A DNA stretch of 64,000 nt. It comes from CAZAMP01 sp964486455 (GTDB lineage: Bacteria; Eisenbacteria; RBG-16-71-46; CAZAMP01). This document shows, one piece after another, positions 25,078-33,503 of this stretch. The stretch is from positions 1 through 64,000 of the forward strand of contig CAZAMP010000010.1 of assembly GCA_964486455.1 (NCBI GenBank). Direction: 5' to 3'. Each line of letters begins with the position of its first letter. The first letter of the stretch is position 1. A program made the position numbers and the translations under genes. The notes beneath the pieces were generated by a model, which saw only the letters and a list, made by a program, of their open reading frames with translations, did not search any database and was not told where the DNA came from.

Positions 25078-27419
25078 GCACGACCGCGCCGACGAGTCGT
25101 TTTCAGGATGTCATCGATGGGCTTCGTGCAGACGTTGGGGCCGGCGATGACGGGGGGGAAGTCCGTGTCGTCCGCGTCCCCGCCCGCGAGGCCGACTACC
25201 ATACGCTGACGCCCCCGCTCCCCGCCGCTCTGGCGGAAGCGCTCGACGGCATGGGTATCTCCGAGCTCTACACTCACCAGGCCGAGGCGATCTCGTCCAT
25301 CCGTGACGGGTGCCACACCGTGGTCGTGACCGGTACCGCCAGCGGGAAGTCGCTCTGCTATCAGCTCCCGCTTCTCGAGGCGCTCATCGAAGATCCGGAT
25401 GCGACGACGCTCATGCTCTTCCCGACGAAGGCGCTCTCGCAGGATCAGCTCCGTGCGTTCACCCGTCTCACCGACGCGGTCGACGGGTTTGGAAAGCGGG
25501 TGCTCGCAGGTACCTACGACGGCGATACCTCCGCGCACACGCGGAGAAAGCTCCGCGATCAAGGCGGCGTCATCCTTACCAACCCGGACATGATGCACGT
25601 CGGCATACTGCCCTATCACAGTAGGTGGCATCGCTTCCTCGAGAAGCTGCGCTACGTCGTCATCGATGAGATGCACACATACCGGGGAATCTTCGGATCG
25701 CACGTCGCGCAGGTGATCCGTCGTTTCCGGCGAGTTCTCGATCACTACGGGATCACACCGACGTTCGTCTTCTGCTCGGCCACGATCGGGAACCCGGGCG
25801 AGCTGGCCGAACGGCTCATCGGTGAGGACGTGCACGTCGTGGACCGCGACGGCTCGCCGACCGGTCCCCGCACGTTCGTCTTCTGGAATCCGCCGTATCG
25901 CGACGAGACACGGATGGAGCGACGCAGCAGCAATCTCGAGGGACAACGATGGCTATCCGAGCTCGTGAAACGCGGTATTCCGACCATCGTCTTCACGAGG
26001 ACCCGCGTTGCAGCGGAACTCATCTATCGATACGCCACAGAGACCCTGAGCAAAGAGGGCCGCGCGCTACCGACCAGGATCAGCCCGTATCGTGGGGGGT
26101 ACTTGCCGCGCGAACGGCGGGAGATCGAGAGAAAGCTCTTCTCAGGAGAGCTGCTCGGGGTCGTGAGTACGAACGCTCTGGAGCTGGGAATCGACGTGGG
26201 ATCGCTCGACGCCGCGGTGCTCGTCGGTTTTCCGCAGACCGTCGCGTCGACGTTGCAGCGCGCAGGGCGCGCCGGACGTGGGGCGCAGGAGAGCCTGGTC
26301 GTGATCGCCGCCTACAACGAGCCGGCTGATCAATACCTCGTGCGACGCCCAAGCAACATCCTCGATCGATCGCCCGAACACGCCGTCGTCGATACCGAGA
26401 ACCCGTACATTCTGGCGTCTCAGCTTTCGTGCGCGGCCTCCGAGCTGCCGCTCGGTGAGGCGGATGAGCGCTACTTCGGAAAGAGTCTCGTTGCCATCGC
26501 CGACGCGCTCGAGGAGGAAGAGCTGCTCAAGCGCCTGCGTGAAAACTGGTACTGGTCGGGCGACGATTTTCCCGCGGCGCGCGTCAACCTACGAAACATC
26601 TCGGACGACACGTTCACGATCATGGACATCACGCGCAAGAATGAAGTGATCGGCAACGTGGACGCGACGAGCGCCCCCGAGCTGCTCTATCCGGAGGCGA
26701 TCTATCTTCACGAGGGGCGCACGTTCTTCGTGCGTGAGCTCGACCTCGAGCAGAAGGTCGCGTTCGTGGAGCCGCGCGACGTGGACTACTACACGCAAGC
26801 GCTTGTCGACGATTGGATTCGTGTGGAGAGGGAGGCCGCACGGCGCACGATCGCGGGCGAGACCGTCTGCTTCGGAGATCTCGAGGTCAAGTGGGCGACG
26901 ACCGCGTTCAAGAAGATCCAGTTCTATCACCTCGATGCGATCGGCTTCCACACGCTGGATCTACCGTATCAAGAGCTCGCAACGACGGGGTTTTGGTACG
27001 TGCCGACCCCCGAGATCGGGGCGCACCTGCGGAAAGAGAACCTCAGCGTGCGCGAGGGGCTCGCCGGGCTCGTGAACGTGCTGGCGCATATTCTGCCGAT
27101 GTATGTGATGTGTGATCGACGTGACATCGGGACAACGCTGGAAGCGAGCAACACCGGTCTCAACACGCTCTTCGTCTACGATCGCTATCCCGGCGGATTG
27201 GGATTCGCCGAGAAGGGCTTCGAGCGTCTCGATGACGTGCTGGCGGCCGCTCTCGACCTCATTTCGGCATGCGGATGCAGGACCGGATGCCCGTCGTGTG
27301 TCGGCGTGCCGCCCGTGGATCTGGCCTATCACTACGATCCCGACGCCACAACGAAACCGGCGATACCGGGGAAGAAGGCGACGAGGCGACTACTCGAGCT
27401 TCTGACCGAGGCGACGTGA
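25074..27419 (+). CDS. mrfA: DEAD/DEAH-box helicase with DUF1998 zinc domain (MrfA/YprA family)
   Basis: 781 residues from the ATG that overlaps the DUF72 stop. Superfamily 2 helicase: Q-motif region YTHQAEAI, Walker A VTGTASGKSLCYQLP, DExH box VIDEMHTYRG, motif III SATIGNP, motif VI QRAGRAGRG. The C-terminal DUF1998-type domain has CDRRDIG and the four-cysteine cluster CGCRTGCPSC. In Bacillus subtilis MrfA with the exonuclease MrfB repairs mitomycin C damage. Position behind lexA-dinB supports a damage-repair role; an mrfB-like gene lies at 36402. Confidence 0.93.
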   Translation: MSTTAPTSRFQDVIDGLRADVGAGDDGGEVRVVRVPAREADYHTLTPPLPAALAEALDGMGISELYTHQAEAISSIRDGCHTVVVTGTASGKSLCYQLPLLEALIEDPDATTLMLFPTKALSQDQLRAFTRLTDAVDGFGKRVLAGTYDGDTSAHTRRKLRDQGGVILTNPDMMHVGILPYHSRWHRFLEKLRYVVIDEMHTYRGIFGSHVAQVIRRFRRVLDHYGITPTFVFCSATIGNPGELAERLIGEDVHVVDRDGSPTGPRTFVFWNPPYRDETRMERRSSNLEGQRWLSELVKRGIPTIVFTRTRVAAELIYRYATETLSKEGRALPTRISPYRGGYLPRERREIERKLFSGELLGVVSTNALELGIDVGSLDAAVLVGFPQTVASTLQRAGRAGRGAQESLVVIAAYNEPADQYLVRRPSNILDRSPEHAVVDTENPYILASQLSCAASELPLGEADERYFGKSLVAIADALEEEELLKRLRENWYWSGDDFPAARVNLRNISDDTFTIMDITRKNEVIGNVDATSAPELLYPEAIYLHEGRTFFVRELDLEQKVAFVEPRDVDYYTQALVDDWIRVEREAARRTIAGETVCFGDLEVKWATTAFKKIQFYHLDAIGFHTLDLPYQELATTGFWYVPTPEIGAHLRKENLSVREGLAGLVNVLAHILPMYVMCDRRDIGTTLEASNTGLNTLFVYDRYPGGLGFAEKGFERLDDVLAAALDLISACGCRTGCPSCVGVPPVDLAYHYDPDATTKPAIPGKKATRRLLELLTEAT

Positions 27420-27535
27420 AGAGGTAAGCGTCACTATTCTTAAGGAGAATTAATGCCGACCTGCCTCCGCGGAAGCCGGCCATTCGTGTATCCTCATCGT
27501 GGCCACTGACACACACCACACAGCCGAGGTCCGAC

Positions 27536-28315
27536 ATGCAGGTTCTGCGCCGTATCATCCAGATGGCGGTAGTTGTCGCCGTCCTCTACTTGGCTCTAGG
27601 GTGGGGCACGAAATCGTTCGAGAATTTCTGCCCCTTCGGCGGAATCGAATCACTCTACTCGCTGGCTACTTCCCAGTTCATCACCTGTGCCATCAGTCCG
27701 TGGAATTTCGCCGTCTTCTTCGCGGTTCTCGGGCTGACGATCGCGTCGAAGAAGAGCTTCTGCGGATGGATTTGTCCGATCGGCTTCCTCTACGAGATGC
27801 TCGGCCAGGTTCAGGTCAGGCTCTTTGGCGGACGACTCGTCCCCTCTGTGTCCGTTGACCGCTGGATCCGCCCGCTCAGATGGGGCGTACTCGTAGTTGT
27901 TCTGTACTTCACGTGGAACACGGGTGAGCTCGTATTCCGCGGATACGATCCGTACTATCTCCTTTTCTCCGGCATGGGGCACGGCACGCTCGGAACGGCC
28001 AGCATCTTCATCATCGTGGGGCTTCTGATCTCCGGACTCATCATCAAGATGTCGTGGTGCAGATACCTCTGCCCAATGAGTGCGGTCATGGACGGGTTCA
28101 GCGCGCCGAGCGTGCTCGCCATCAAGCGCAACTCCGACATCTGCACCGGATGCCAAGCCTGCAACGACGGATGTCATCTCGATCTGCAGCCGTCCGAGCA
28201 CGAAGTCGTTACTCATCGGGATTGCACAAACTGCCTGAACTGCGTGAACGAGTGCCCGGAGGACAACTGCCTGTCATTGTCGCTCCACAACCGTTTCGGG
28301 AGGGCGCGGTCATGA
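27536..28315 (+). CDS. NapH/CcoG-like membrane iron-sulfur protein
   Basis: 259 residues with about five membrane segments. Cys-containing membrane motifs FCPFGGIESLYSL and SFCGWICPIGFLYEM are typical of NapH/NosR/CcoG-type electron-transfer proteins, and a third, WCRYLCPMSAVMD, follows. The C-terminus holds two ferredoxin-type [4Fe-4S] motifs: CTGCQACNDGC and CTNCLNCVNECP. It probably passes electrons across or along the membrane; the acceptor is unknown. Its stop overlaps the next gene by four bases, implying a joint function. Confidence 0.9.
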   Translation: MQVLRRIIQMAVVVAVLYLALGWGTKSFENFCPFGGIESLYSLATSQFITCAISPWNFAVFFAVLGLTIASKKSFCGWICPIGFLYEMLGQVQVRLFGGRLVPSVSVDRWIRPLRWGVLVVVLYFTWNTGELVFRGYDPYYLLFSGMGHGTLGTASIFIIVGLLISGLIIKMSWCRYLCPMSAVMDGFSAPSVLAIKRNSDICTGCQACNDGCHLDLQPSEHEVVTHRDCTNCLNCVNECPEDNCLSLSLHNRFGRARS

Positions 28316-28704
28316 GATTGCCCGGAATCATCATTCCCATCAGCCTGGTGCTGTTCGCCGTGCTTACCGTCCCGCTCAAGGCTGTGTTCAATTCGCCCTC
28401 CGCCCAGATCACAGTGGGCGATGGTGCCGAGTTTGACGCTGAGAATCTAAGATACCTTGAGATGATCGTGACCGGCGTGAAGTGCCAGGGAACCGCGAAC
28501 TACTTCTTGTCCCTCTACAATGATCTGGAGGGAATCGTCGACATAACGGCCTATGCGGCGGACCACAAGGTCGTCATGACGTACGATGCAAGCAAGACCT
28601 CCGCAGAGGAGATCCGAGAGATCGGAGAGGCGCCGGCCCTCGGGCGGGATGGAAAGTACTACGACTTCTTCAAGGTGGAGAAGATCAGCGATTCACCCCG
28701 ATAA
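28312..28704 (+). CDS. Membrane-anchored HMA-like domain protein with single cysteine
   Basis: 130 residues: N-terminal membrane segment (GIIIPISLVLFAVLTVPL), then a ~65-residue region that reads like a heavy-metal-associated fold, with YLEMIVTGVKCQGTANYF (one Cys where HMA domains have CxxC) and VVMTYDASKTSAEEIRE. Translationally coupled to the NapH-like gene. I infer a role in metal or redox handling for that protein; this is not an established family assignment. Confidence 0.7.
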   Translation: MRLPGIIIPISLVLFAVLTVPLKAVFNSPSAQITVGDGAEFDAENLRYLEMIVTGVKCQGTANYFLSLYNDLEGIVDITAYAADHKVVMTYDASKTSAEEIREIGEAPALGRDGKYYDFFKVEKISDSPR

Positions 28705-28715
28705 GAGCACACCCC

Positions 28716-28744
28716 TCGCCAATCCCGATCTCATCCGCTATAAT
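28716..28744 (+). promoter_or_regulatory. Probable sigma70-type promoter
   Basis: A perfect TATAAT at 28739-28744 with TCGCCA (28716-28721) 17 bases upstream. It lies 26-38 bases before the possible starts of the next lipoprotein gene. Confidence 0.5.
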
Positions 28745-28769
28745 CGCCATCCTCTCAATCCCTCATGCG

Positions 28770-29243
28770 ATGGGAACCGTGATGTTCGGGATTCGTATCC
28801 GACATTCGAGCTGGTGCTCACTGTGTCTCCTTCCGCTCGTCTCATCTTTCGCCTGCTACGCCGGTCGCACCGTCGAGACCCATGAGCCGGACAGGCCCGG
28901 CGAGCCACGAACGACCCGTTCGACGGAAATCCACACCGACCGAAACGAGGCGAGGATCGAGGAGGGCCGGCTCGCGCTCATCGACGGCGCCTACGATGAC
29001 GCGCACGAGGCGTTTCTGAGGGTCTACACGGACCGATCCGCCAAGCCGGAGTGGAGATCCACCGCCCTCTACGAGCTCGGGCGCGTCCACTCTCACCTCC
29101 TGAACCCACAAAAGGATTACGAGAAAGCGCGCTCCTATCTGGAAACGCTGGTGTCCGAGTTCCCCGATTCGGATCGCCGTGAAGATGCGGAGTCACTCAT
29201 GCAGGAAATCGAGATGCTGGAGTCCAAGCTGGAGAGTGAATAG
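28770..29243 (+). CDS. Lipoprotein with TPR-like helices
   Basis: 157 residues, or 153 if the second ATG (28782) is used. A signal peptide ends with a lipobox (SSFAC), then a low-complexity linker and a helical region, EEGRLALIDGAYDDAHEAFL and YEKARSYLETLVSEFPDSDR, that looks like one to two tetratricopeptide repeats. Similar to YbgF/BamD-type envelope proteins in style only. First of four adjacent envelope genes. Confidence 0.75.
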   Translation: MGTVMFGIRIRHSSWCSLCLLPLVSSFACYAGRTVETHEPDRPGEPRTTRSTEIHTDRNEARIEEGRLALIDGAYDDAHEAFLRVYTDRSAKPEWRSTALYELGRVHSHLLNPQKDYEKARSYLETLVSEFPDSDRREDAESLMQEIEMLESKLESE

Positions 29244-29344
29244 GGAACAAGGGCCGGCTCCCCATATCAACTGCCTGTACGCGGGGCGCGACGCTCCGCC
29301 TGACAGATTCACCTGAGACATGGCCGGCTCGGGAGGATCGGAAG

Positions 29345-30274
29345 ATGACCGAGTCTCGGTGGCGCACGGCGCCCCGCACGCTCATCGTACGTCTCATCTT
29401 GTGCGTCATTACCCTGACTCTTTGCGCCTGCCTCGGTTGCGCCTTCAGAGGGGACAACCCGGGGACGAGACGAAGCGGCTCGCTCAGTGATGCCGCGGAG
29501 GAAGCGTCGAAGGCGCCCGAGGATCAAGAGCCGATGACATCATACGACGTCGACGACGACGATGATGATGACTATGACGACCTCGGCGGTCACAGCGTCA
29601 CGATGATCGATCGTCAGACCCATGATCTCGGACAAGACGACGCACGCGCCTCGGCCGGGAGCGTCACCGATACGGTCTCGACGGATGGGGGGACCACCCA
29701 CGGGATGCGGGCCGTCGAGCTCGACGAACCCGAGAAGAACTTTCCGCTCCACATCGGGTTCACCGGAGGCGTTGGTACGCAGGCGGGAAGCCGATTCGAC
29801 GCGATCGGCGTCGGCGGCATCCACATCGGGACGTATCACGAGGATCAATTCCGGGGGGATTTCGCCCTCGTCTTCACCGAACCACAGATCAGCGGTTTCC
29901 AGCAGCTCGACAGGGCCATCGGAGACGCAGGAACGCTCGCGTTCGACGGTTCCGGTCGATTCTACTTCACGCGCGGACATACCTTCATCGGTCCCTATGT
30001 CCTGGCCGGACTCCGATTCGGCTGGTTTTACTGGGAGTGGAAGAATCCCATCGAGGTTGACGGTGAAGAGATCTCGAGCGACGACCTCTACTTCGGGGCG
30101 ATCTACGCGGGACTCGGCGCATCGATCATTCAGACCCGCCATTTTCATGTCGGAGGGAACCTGGCGTTCGGCCTGATGATCTACGATTCATTGACCGGAG
30201 AGGGGTTCGAGAACGATCTCTTCTATGACGCCGGTTTCACGCAGTTGGTACTGGACTTCACGATTCGGTTCTAG
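29345..30274 (+). CDS. Outer-membrane beta-barrel lipoprotein with acidic linker
   Basis: 309 residues. A signal peptide with the lipobox region LCACLGCAF, then a disordered linker holding an Asp-rich run (VDDDDDDDYDD at about residues 69-79), then about 170 residues of alternating beta-strands with Gly turns (GFTGGVGTQAG, YFTRGHTFIGPYVLAGLRFG) ending in Phe, a typical outer-membrane insertion signal. No specific family recognised. The acidic run could bind divalent cations (inference). Confidence 0.75.
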   Translation: MTESRWRTAPRTLIVRLILCVITLTLCACLGCAFRGDNPGTRRSGSLSDAAEEASKAPEDQEPMTSYDVDDDDDDDYDDLGGHSVTMIDRQTHDLGQDDARASAGSVTDTVSTDGGTTHGMRAVELDEPEKNFPLHIGFTGGVGTQAGSRFDAIGVGGIHIGTYHEDQFRGDFALVFTEPQISGFQQLDRAIGDAGTLAFDGSGRFYFTRGHTFIGPYVLAGLRFGWFYWEWKNPIEVDGEEISSDDLYFGAIYAGLGASIIQTRHFHVGGNLAFGLMIYDSLTGEGFENDLFYDAGFTQLVLDFTIRF

Positions 30275-30286
30275 CCTGGAGGAAGC

Positions 30287-30697
30287 ATGCGATCGAAGGA
30301 TCTCCTCCGCAGTGCGATCCGCGTCGCGCTGCCGACGCTTGTCGCAGTCACCGTTGGCTGCGGGCCGAGCATCAAGTATTTCCCCATGAACACGCCGCCG
30401 GACAACATCGTGCCCGCTGAGATCGAGGTCATGACGCTTCGTCCGGACCGCCCGTATGTGGAGCTCGGGATCATTCAGGTGAAGGAGAGCGACTTCCCTC
30501 TCTTCAGCTCCTCCAGCGGTGAAGAGATGATAAACGCGCTCAAGGAGAAGGCGACTTCCATCGGCGCCGACGCAATCGTTCTTACGGATTTCGCGACGGA
30601 GATGTCCGTCACGAGCTCGATCGACGCGCATGGGAACTCGTCCGTCGACACCGAATCGCGGGACATCATCACGGCACTCGCGATCGCGTGGGAGTGA
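30287..30697 (+). CDS. Small lipoprotein
   Basis: 136 residues: signal peptide with lipobox VAVTVGCGP, then a compact alpha/beta domain (YVELGIIQVKES, EEMINALKEKATSIGADAIV). The latter pattern recalls DUF4156/YbjQ-like envelope lipoproteins where conserved residues precede G-A-D-A-I; this assignment is tentative. Twelve bases from the previous gene, so co-transcribed. Confidence 0.75.
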   Translation: MRSKDLLRSAIRVALPTLVAVTVGCGPSIKYFPMNTPPDNIVPAEIEVMTLRPDRPYVELGIIQVKESDFPLFSSSSGEEMINALKEKATSIGADAIVLTDFATEMSVTSSIDAHGNSSVDTESRDIITALAIAWE

Positions 30698-30820
30698 AGG
30701 GAAGAACGATACGCAACAACACTCGCTGGATCCGAGAGTGATCGGCGGTTTGAACGTGAAGCGCGAGTACGCTGCGCGCAGGCGATTCGCGATGAGAGAG
30801 CCTCGAGAGGGGGTGGCCGG

Positions 30821-31602
30821 ATGGATGCTGAGGTAAGAAGGGTTCGGAACGGAAGACATCTCGCAGCTGTCCTACTCGTCCCGTTGCTGCTGTTGTCGGC
30901 GCCAGCGGCGGAGATTGCCCGGGCGGACTCGGACGCGGCGACTCCGGGGCCCGTCGAGCGGGTTGACACGCAGGGCGCATTCCGGATCGAGGGGAGCTTC
31001 TTCGGCGGTGCCGGGTTGAAGGATCATGTTGTCGGCACGGCGGTCCGAGAAGGAGACGCCACGGACACGAAGGACATCACCATCAGTGGCGGTGGGGGAA
31101 TCGGCGGCGGCCTCACGATTGGATACGGGCTGGGCCCTTCATTCGAACTGGATGTGACCGTCAGCCTTCATGAAAGCTCGCTTTCGATCGACGTCGCCAA
31201 CGCGGACGGGAGTTTCCCCCGAACGGCTTTTCGAGGCACGGCGAAGTACAAAATTCCCATAACGGCAATGTCGTTGATCAAGCTCGGAGGGGGCGCGGGC
31301 TACTATCTCCCCGGAGATTTGGATCTCGATTTCTCGGATTCTCAGGGGGGCGAGCACCTTGTCTTCGGCTACGACGCGGCGGCGGGCTTCCACGTTGGAG
31401 GTGAGTACGAGAAGTTCGTGCGATCAGATACTCCTACAGCGTCGGGTTCACATACTACAACGTCGCGTTCGATATGAGCTCTGCGTCATCGGATGGAGAG
31501 GCTGTTGCGTTGGAGGTCGTTCGTGAGGCGATCGGCAACGAGATCATAGAGTTCGACGGAAGCGGAGTGGACATCGCGATATCGGTGGCGGTGTACTTCT
31601 GA
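30821..31602 (+). CDS. Outer-membrane beta-barrel protein, apparently frameshifted
   Basis: The frame from the ATG at 30821 gives a signal peptide and barrel-like sequence (GAFRIEGSFFGGAGL, GGGIGGGLTIGYGLG, IKLGGGAGYYLPGDL) and stops at 31475-31477 after a run of unlike residues (DTPTASGSHTTTSRSI). From about 31419 the next frame gives fitting barrel sequence (YSYSVGFTYYNVAFDM) and ends at 31602 in VAVYF, an outer-membrane C-terminal signal. A single deleted base near 31418-31420 explains this. The restored protein is about 260 residues. Whether the lesion is real or an assembly error cannot be told here. Confidence 0.7.
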
Positions 31603-31620
31603 CTTTGAGTGAGGGGAGGT

Positions 31621-31642
31621 CCGGGCCCGCGGCCGGGCCCGG
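31621..31642. terminator. GC-rich hairpin between convergent genes
   Basis: A perfect 8-bp stem (CCGGGCCC at 31621-31628 and GGGCCCGG at 31635-31642) with a 6-base loop, placed between the ends of the barrel gene and the opposite-strand exported protein. There is no T-run, so terminator function is probable rather than certain. Confidence 0.5.
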
Positions 31643-31651
31643 CCGCTCCGG

Positions 31652-33394
31652 TCATCGCAGCAATACAGCCTTGCCCATCGCGCCCGCGGAACGCGCGACC
31701 CGGTAGACGTAGACCCCCTCCGGAAGCGGATGGCCGCTCGAATCCAGTCCGTCCCAGATCACCGTGACGTCGCTCCCGCCGGATCCGGCATCGAGCGCTC
31801 TGATCAATCGACCGGTTGCGTCGAAGATCTCGATCCTGGCGTCGCGCGCATTCGCATCACGAGACACGTGAATGCTCGTCGAACGCGTGAACGGATTCGG
31901 GATGGTCGACAGCATGCGATGAGCCGTTGGTGCGGCGTCGTCCGTGACGCCGTCGATCGGTATGCCGAGCGAGCCGTCGGGATTGACACTTTGCCCGTAG
32001 ATATCGGGCGATCCGTTCCTGTCGTCCTCCCAGACGAGCTTCACGGTTCCGGAGAAGTCCAGAGTGATCGGCAGTCGTGACTTGCCGCTCAAGTAGGACG
32101 ACACCAGGATGGGGTCGGGAGACCAGACGGGGTCGCCGGCCTGGTCGACGCGAACTCCGAGGATCTGATTCTCGTCGTATGTCTGGGTCGGCTCGGTGAT
32201 CCAGAAGAACATGGCGCCATCGAGTGTTGGCGCGCTGCGCAGCGCGAAGTCGAACGTCCCGTCGATGGGCATGAACTGGTGACCGCCGTCCCCCCAGAGC
32301 CGAGATCCGGACTCGGAGACTCTCTGTCCGTAGATGCCCCACTGCGATTGGCTGCTGTTCAGCTCCCGCCAGAAAACGAACATCTCCTCAACCTGCGATC
32401 GCCAGCTGAGTGTCGGGTCGAGGTGATTGCGACCCGTTGTGGTGGTGACGCGAACCCCGTTGTGCGCGAATCGCTCGACACCGGCGACGTCGAGACGCTG
32501 AACGTAAGAATCGAAGAGCGTGGCGGGGCTGTAGTGCCAGACGAAGAGGGCACCGCCAACGCCGTCCGCCTGAAGCGTGGGCGCGTAGGCAATCGGTAGA
32601 TTCCCGGCGTTGAAGACGTCGACCGGCGCACCCCAGAGTGTCGCGCCGACCGCGGAAAAGCGCTCGGCTCGCAGGTGGCGCGGGCTGGAGTAGAGAGTGC
32701 TGACGTCGCGCACCCACGAGACGATGACGCTTCCATCCACTGACGCCACGATGTCGGGGTTGCCGGGACCTTCGCCCGGTTCGCCCGCGATCGGAATACC
32801 ACCGGCGACGAAGAGCGGAACGCCCTCCGCCGTCAGGCGCTGCATCATGATCTTGCCGTCCGACGCATCGGGCAGGCGCGACCACACGAAAACGAACTGG
32901 CCATCCGTCGTCTCCACGGCGCGCGGCGCGGGCTCGAAATCGGAGTTGTTCGAAAGCGTGACGCCGTCGGGTCCCCAGAGAAAATCTCCGCCCGGGCTGA
33001 TCCGGTAGGCATAGATGTCAAGATCACTTCCGGACCTGGCATCGCCGAAGACGACAACCGCGTTGTCTTGAGAATCCGCGATCAGATCCCAGTCAACGAG
33101 CCATGAGTTTTGCGAGTGAGAGCTGATGAGGTTGCCGTTGTGCGGCCACATCTCGTATCCGTCTCGATCCAACCGCTGCAGATAGACGTCGTAGTTGCCC
33201 GACGCGAGATCGAACCACGCGACGTAGCTGCCCCCGTCCGAAGTCGAGACGATTTTCGGCGTGACCTGTTCGGATGGACGATCGGCGATGAGGAGGTTCG
33301 CATCGGAATCATTCGGCCACTGCGCGCCGGCCACACCGCTTGTCAGGAGCCATGCGATCGCGGCGGCGACAAAACTCATGGATGTGCGCTTCAT
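31652..33394 (-). CDS. Secreted repeat protein with FlgD-like C-terminal sorting domain
   Basis: 580 residues: signal peptide, then about 470 residues of recurring beta-strand units such as VAWFDLASGNYDVYLQRLD, VVVFGDARSGSDLDIYAYR, LVWEDDRNGSPDIYGQSV, likely a beta-propeller. The tail (from IPNPFTRSTSIHV through IEIFDATGRLIRALD to GVYVYRVA and KAVLLR) is a FlgD-Ig/T9SS-like sorting domain similar to that of the subtilase at 17406. Function unknown; probably surface-attached or released. Confidence 0.88.
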   Translation of the reverse strand: MKRTSMSFVAAAIAWLLTSGVAGAQWPNDSDANLLIADRPSEQVTPKIVSTSDGGSYVAWFDLASGNYDVYLQRLDRDGYEMWPHNGNLISSHSQNSWLVDWDLIADSQDNAVVVFGDARSGSDLDIYAYRISPGGDFLWGPDGVTLSNNSDFEPAPRAVETTDGQFVFVWSRLPDASDGKIMMQRLTAEGVPLFVAGGIPIAGEPGEGPGNPDIVASVDGSVIVSWVRDVSTLYSSPRHLRAERFSAVGATLWGAPVDVFNAGNLPIAYAPTLQADGVGGALFVWHYSPATLFDSYVQRLDVAGVERFAHNGVRVTTTTGRNHLDPTLSWRSQVEEMFVFWRELNSSQSQWGIYGQRVSESGSRLWGDGGHQFMPIDGTFDFALRSAPTLDGAMFFWITEPTQTYDENQILGVRVDQAGDPVWSPDPILVSSYLSGKSRLPITLDFSGTVKLVWEDDRNGSPDIYGQSVNPDGSLGIPIDGVTDDAAPTAHRMLSTIPNPFTRSTSIHVSRDANARDARIEIFDATGRLIRALDAGSGGSDVTVIWDGLDSSGHPLPEGVYVYRVARSAGAMGKAVLLR

Positions 33395-33503
33395 GGTTGA
33401 CCGACCTTTTTAAGAGGCTGTGGTTCGTGAGATCTGCTGACATTGATGTGATTCTACACCCAAAAGCGTCGCGACGGGTAGTCGCGCGGATTCGGAGGAG
33501 TGT

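Noticed and set aside
24061..25946. Long minus-strand ORFs opposite dinB, the DUF72 gene and mrfA
   Set aside because: The plus strand carries three conserved, overlapping genes here; the minus ORFs lack any motif.
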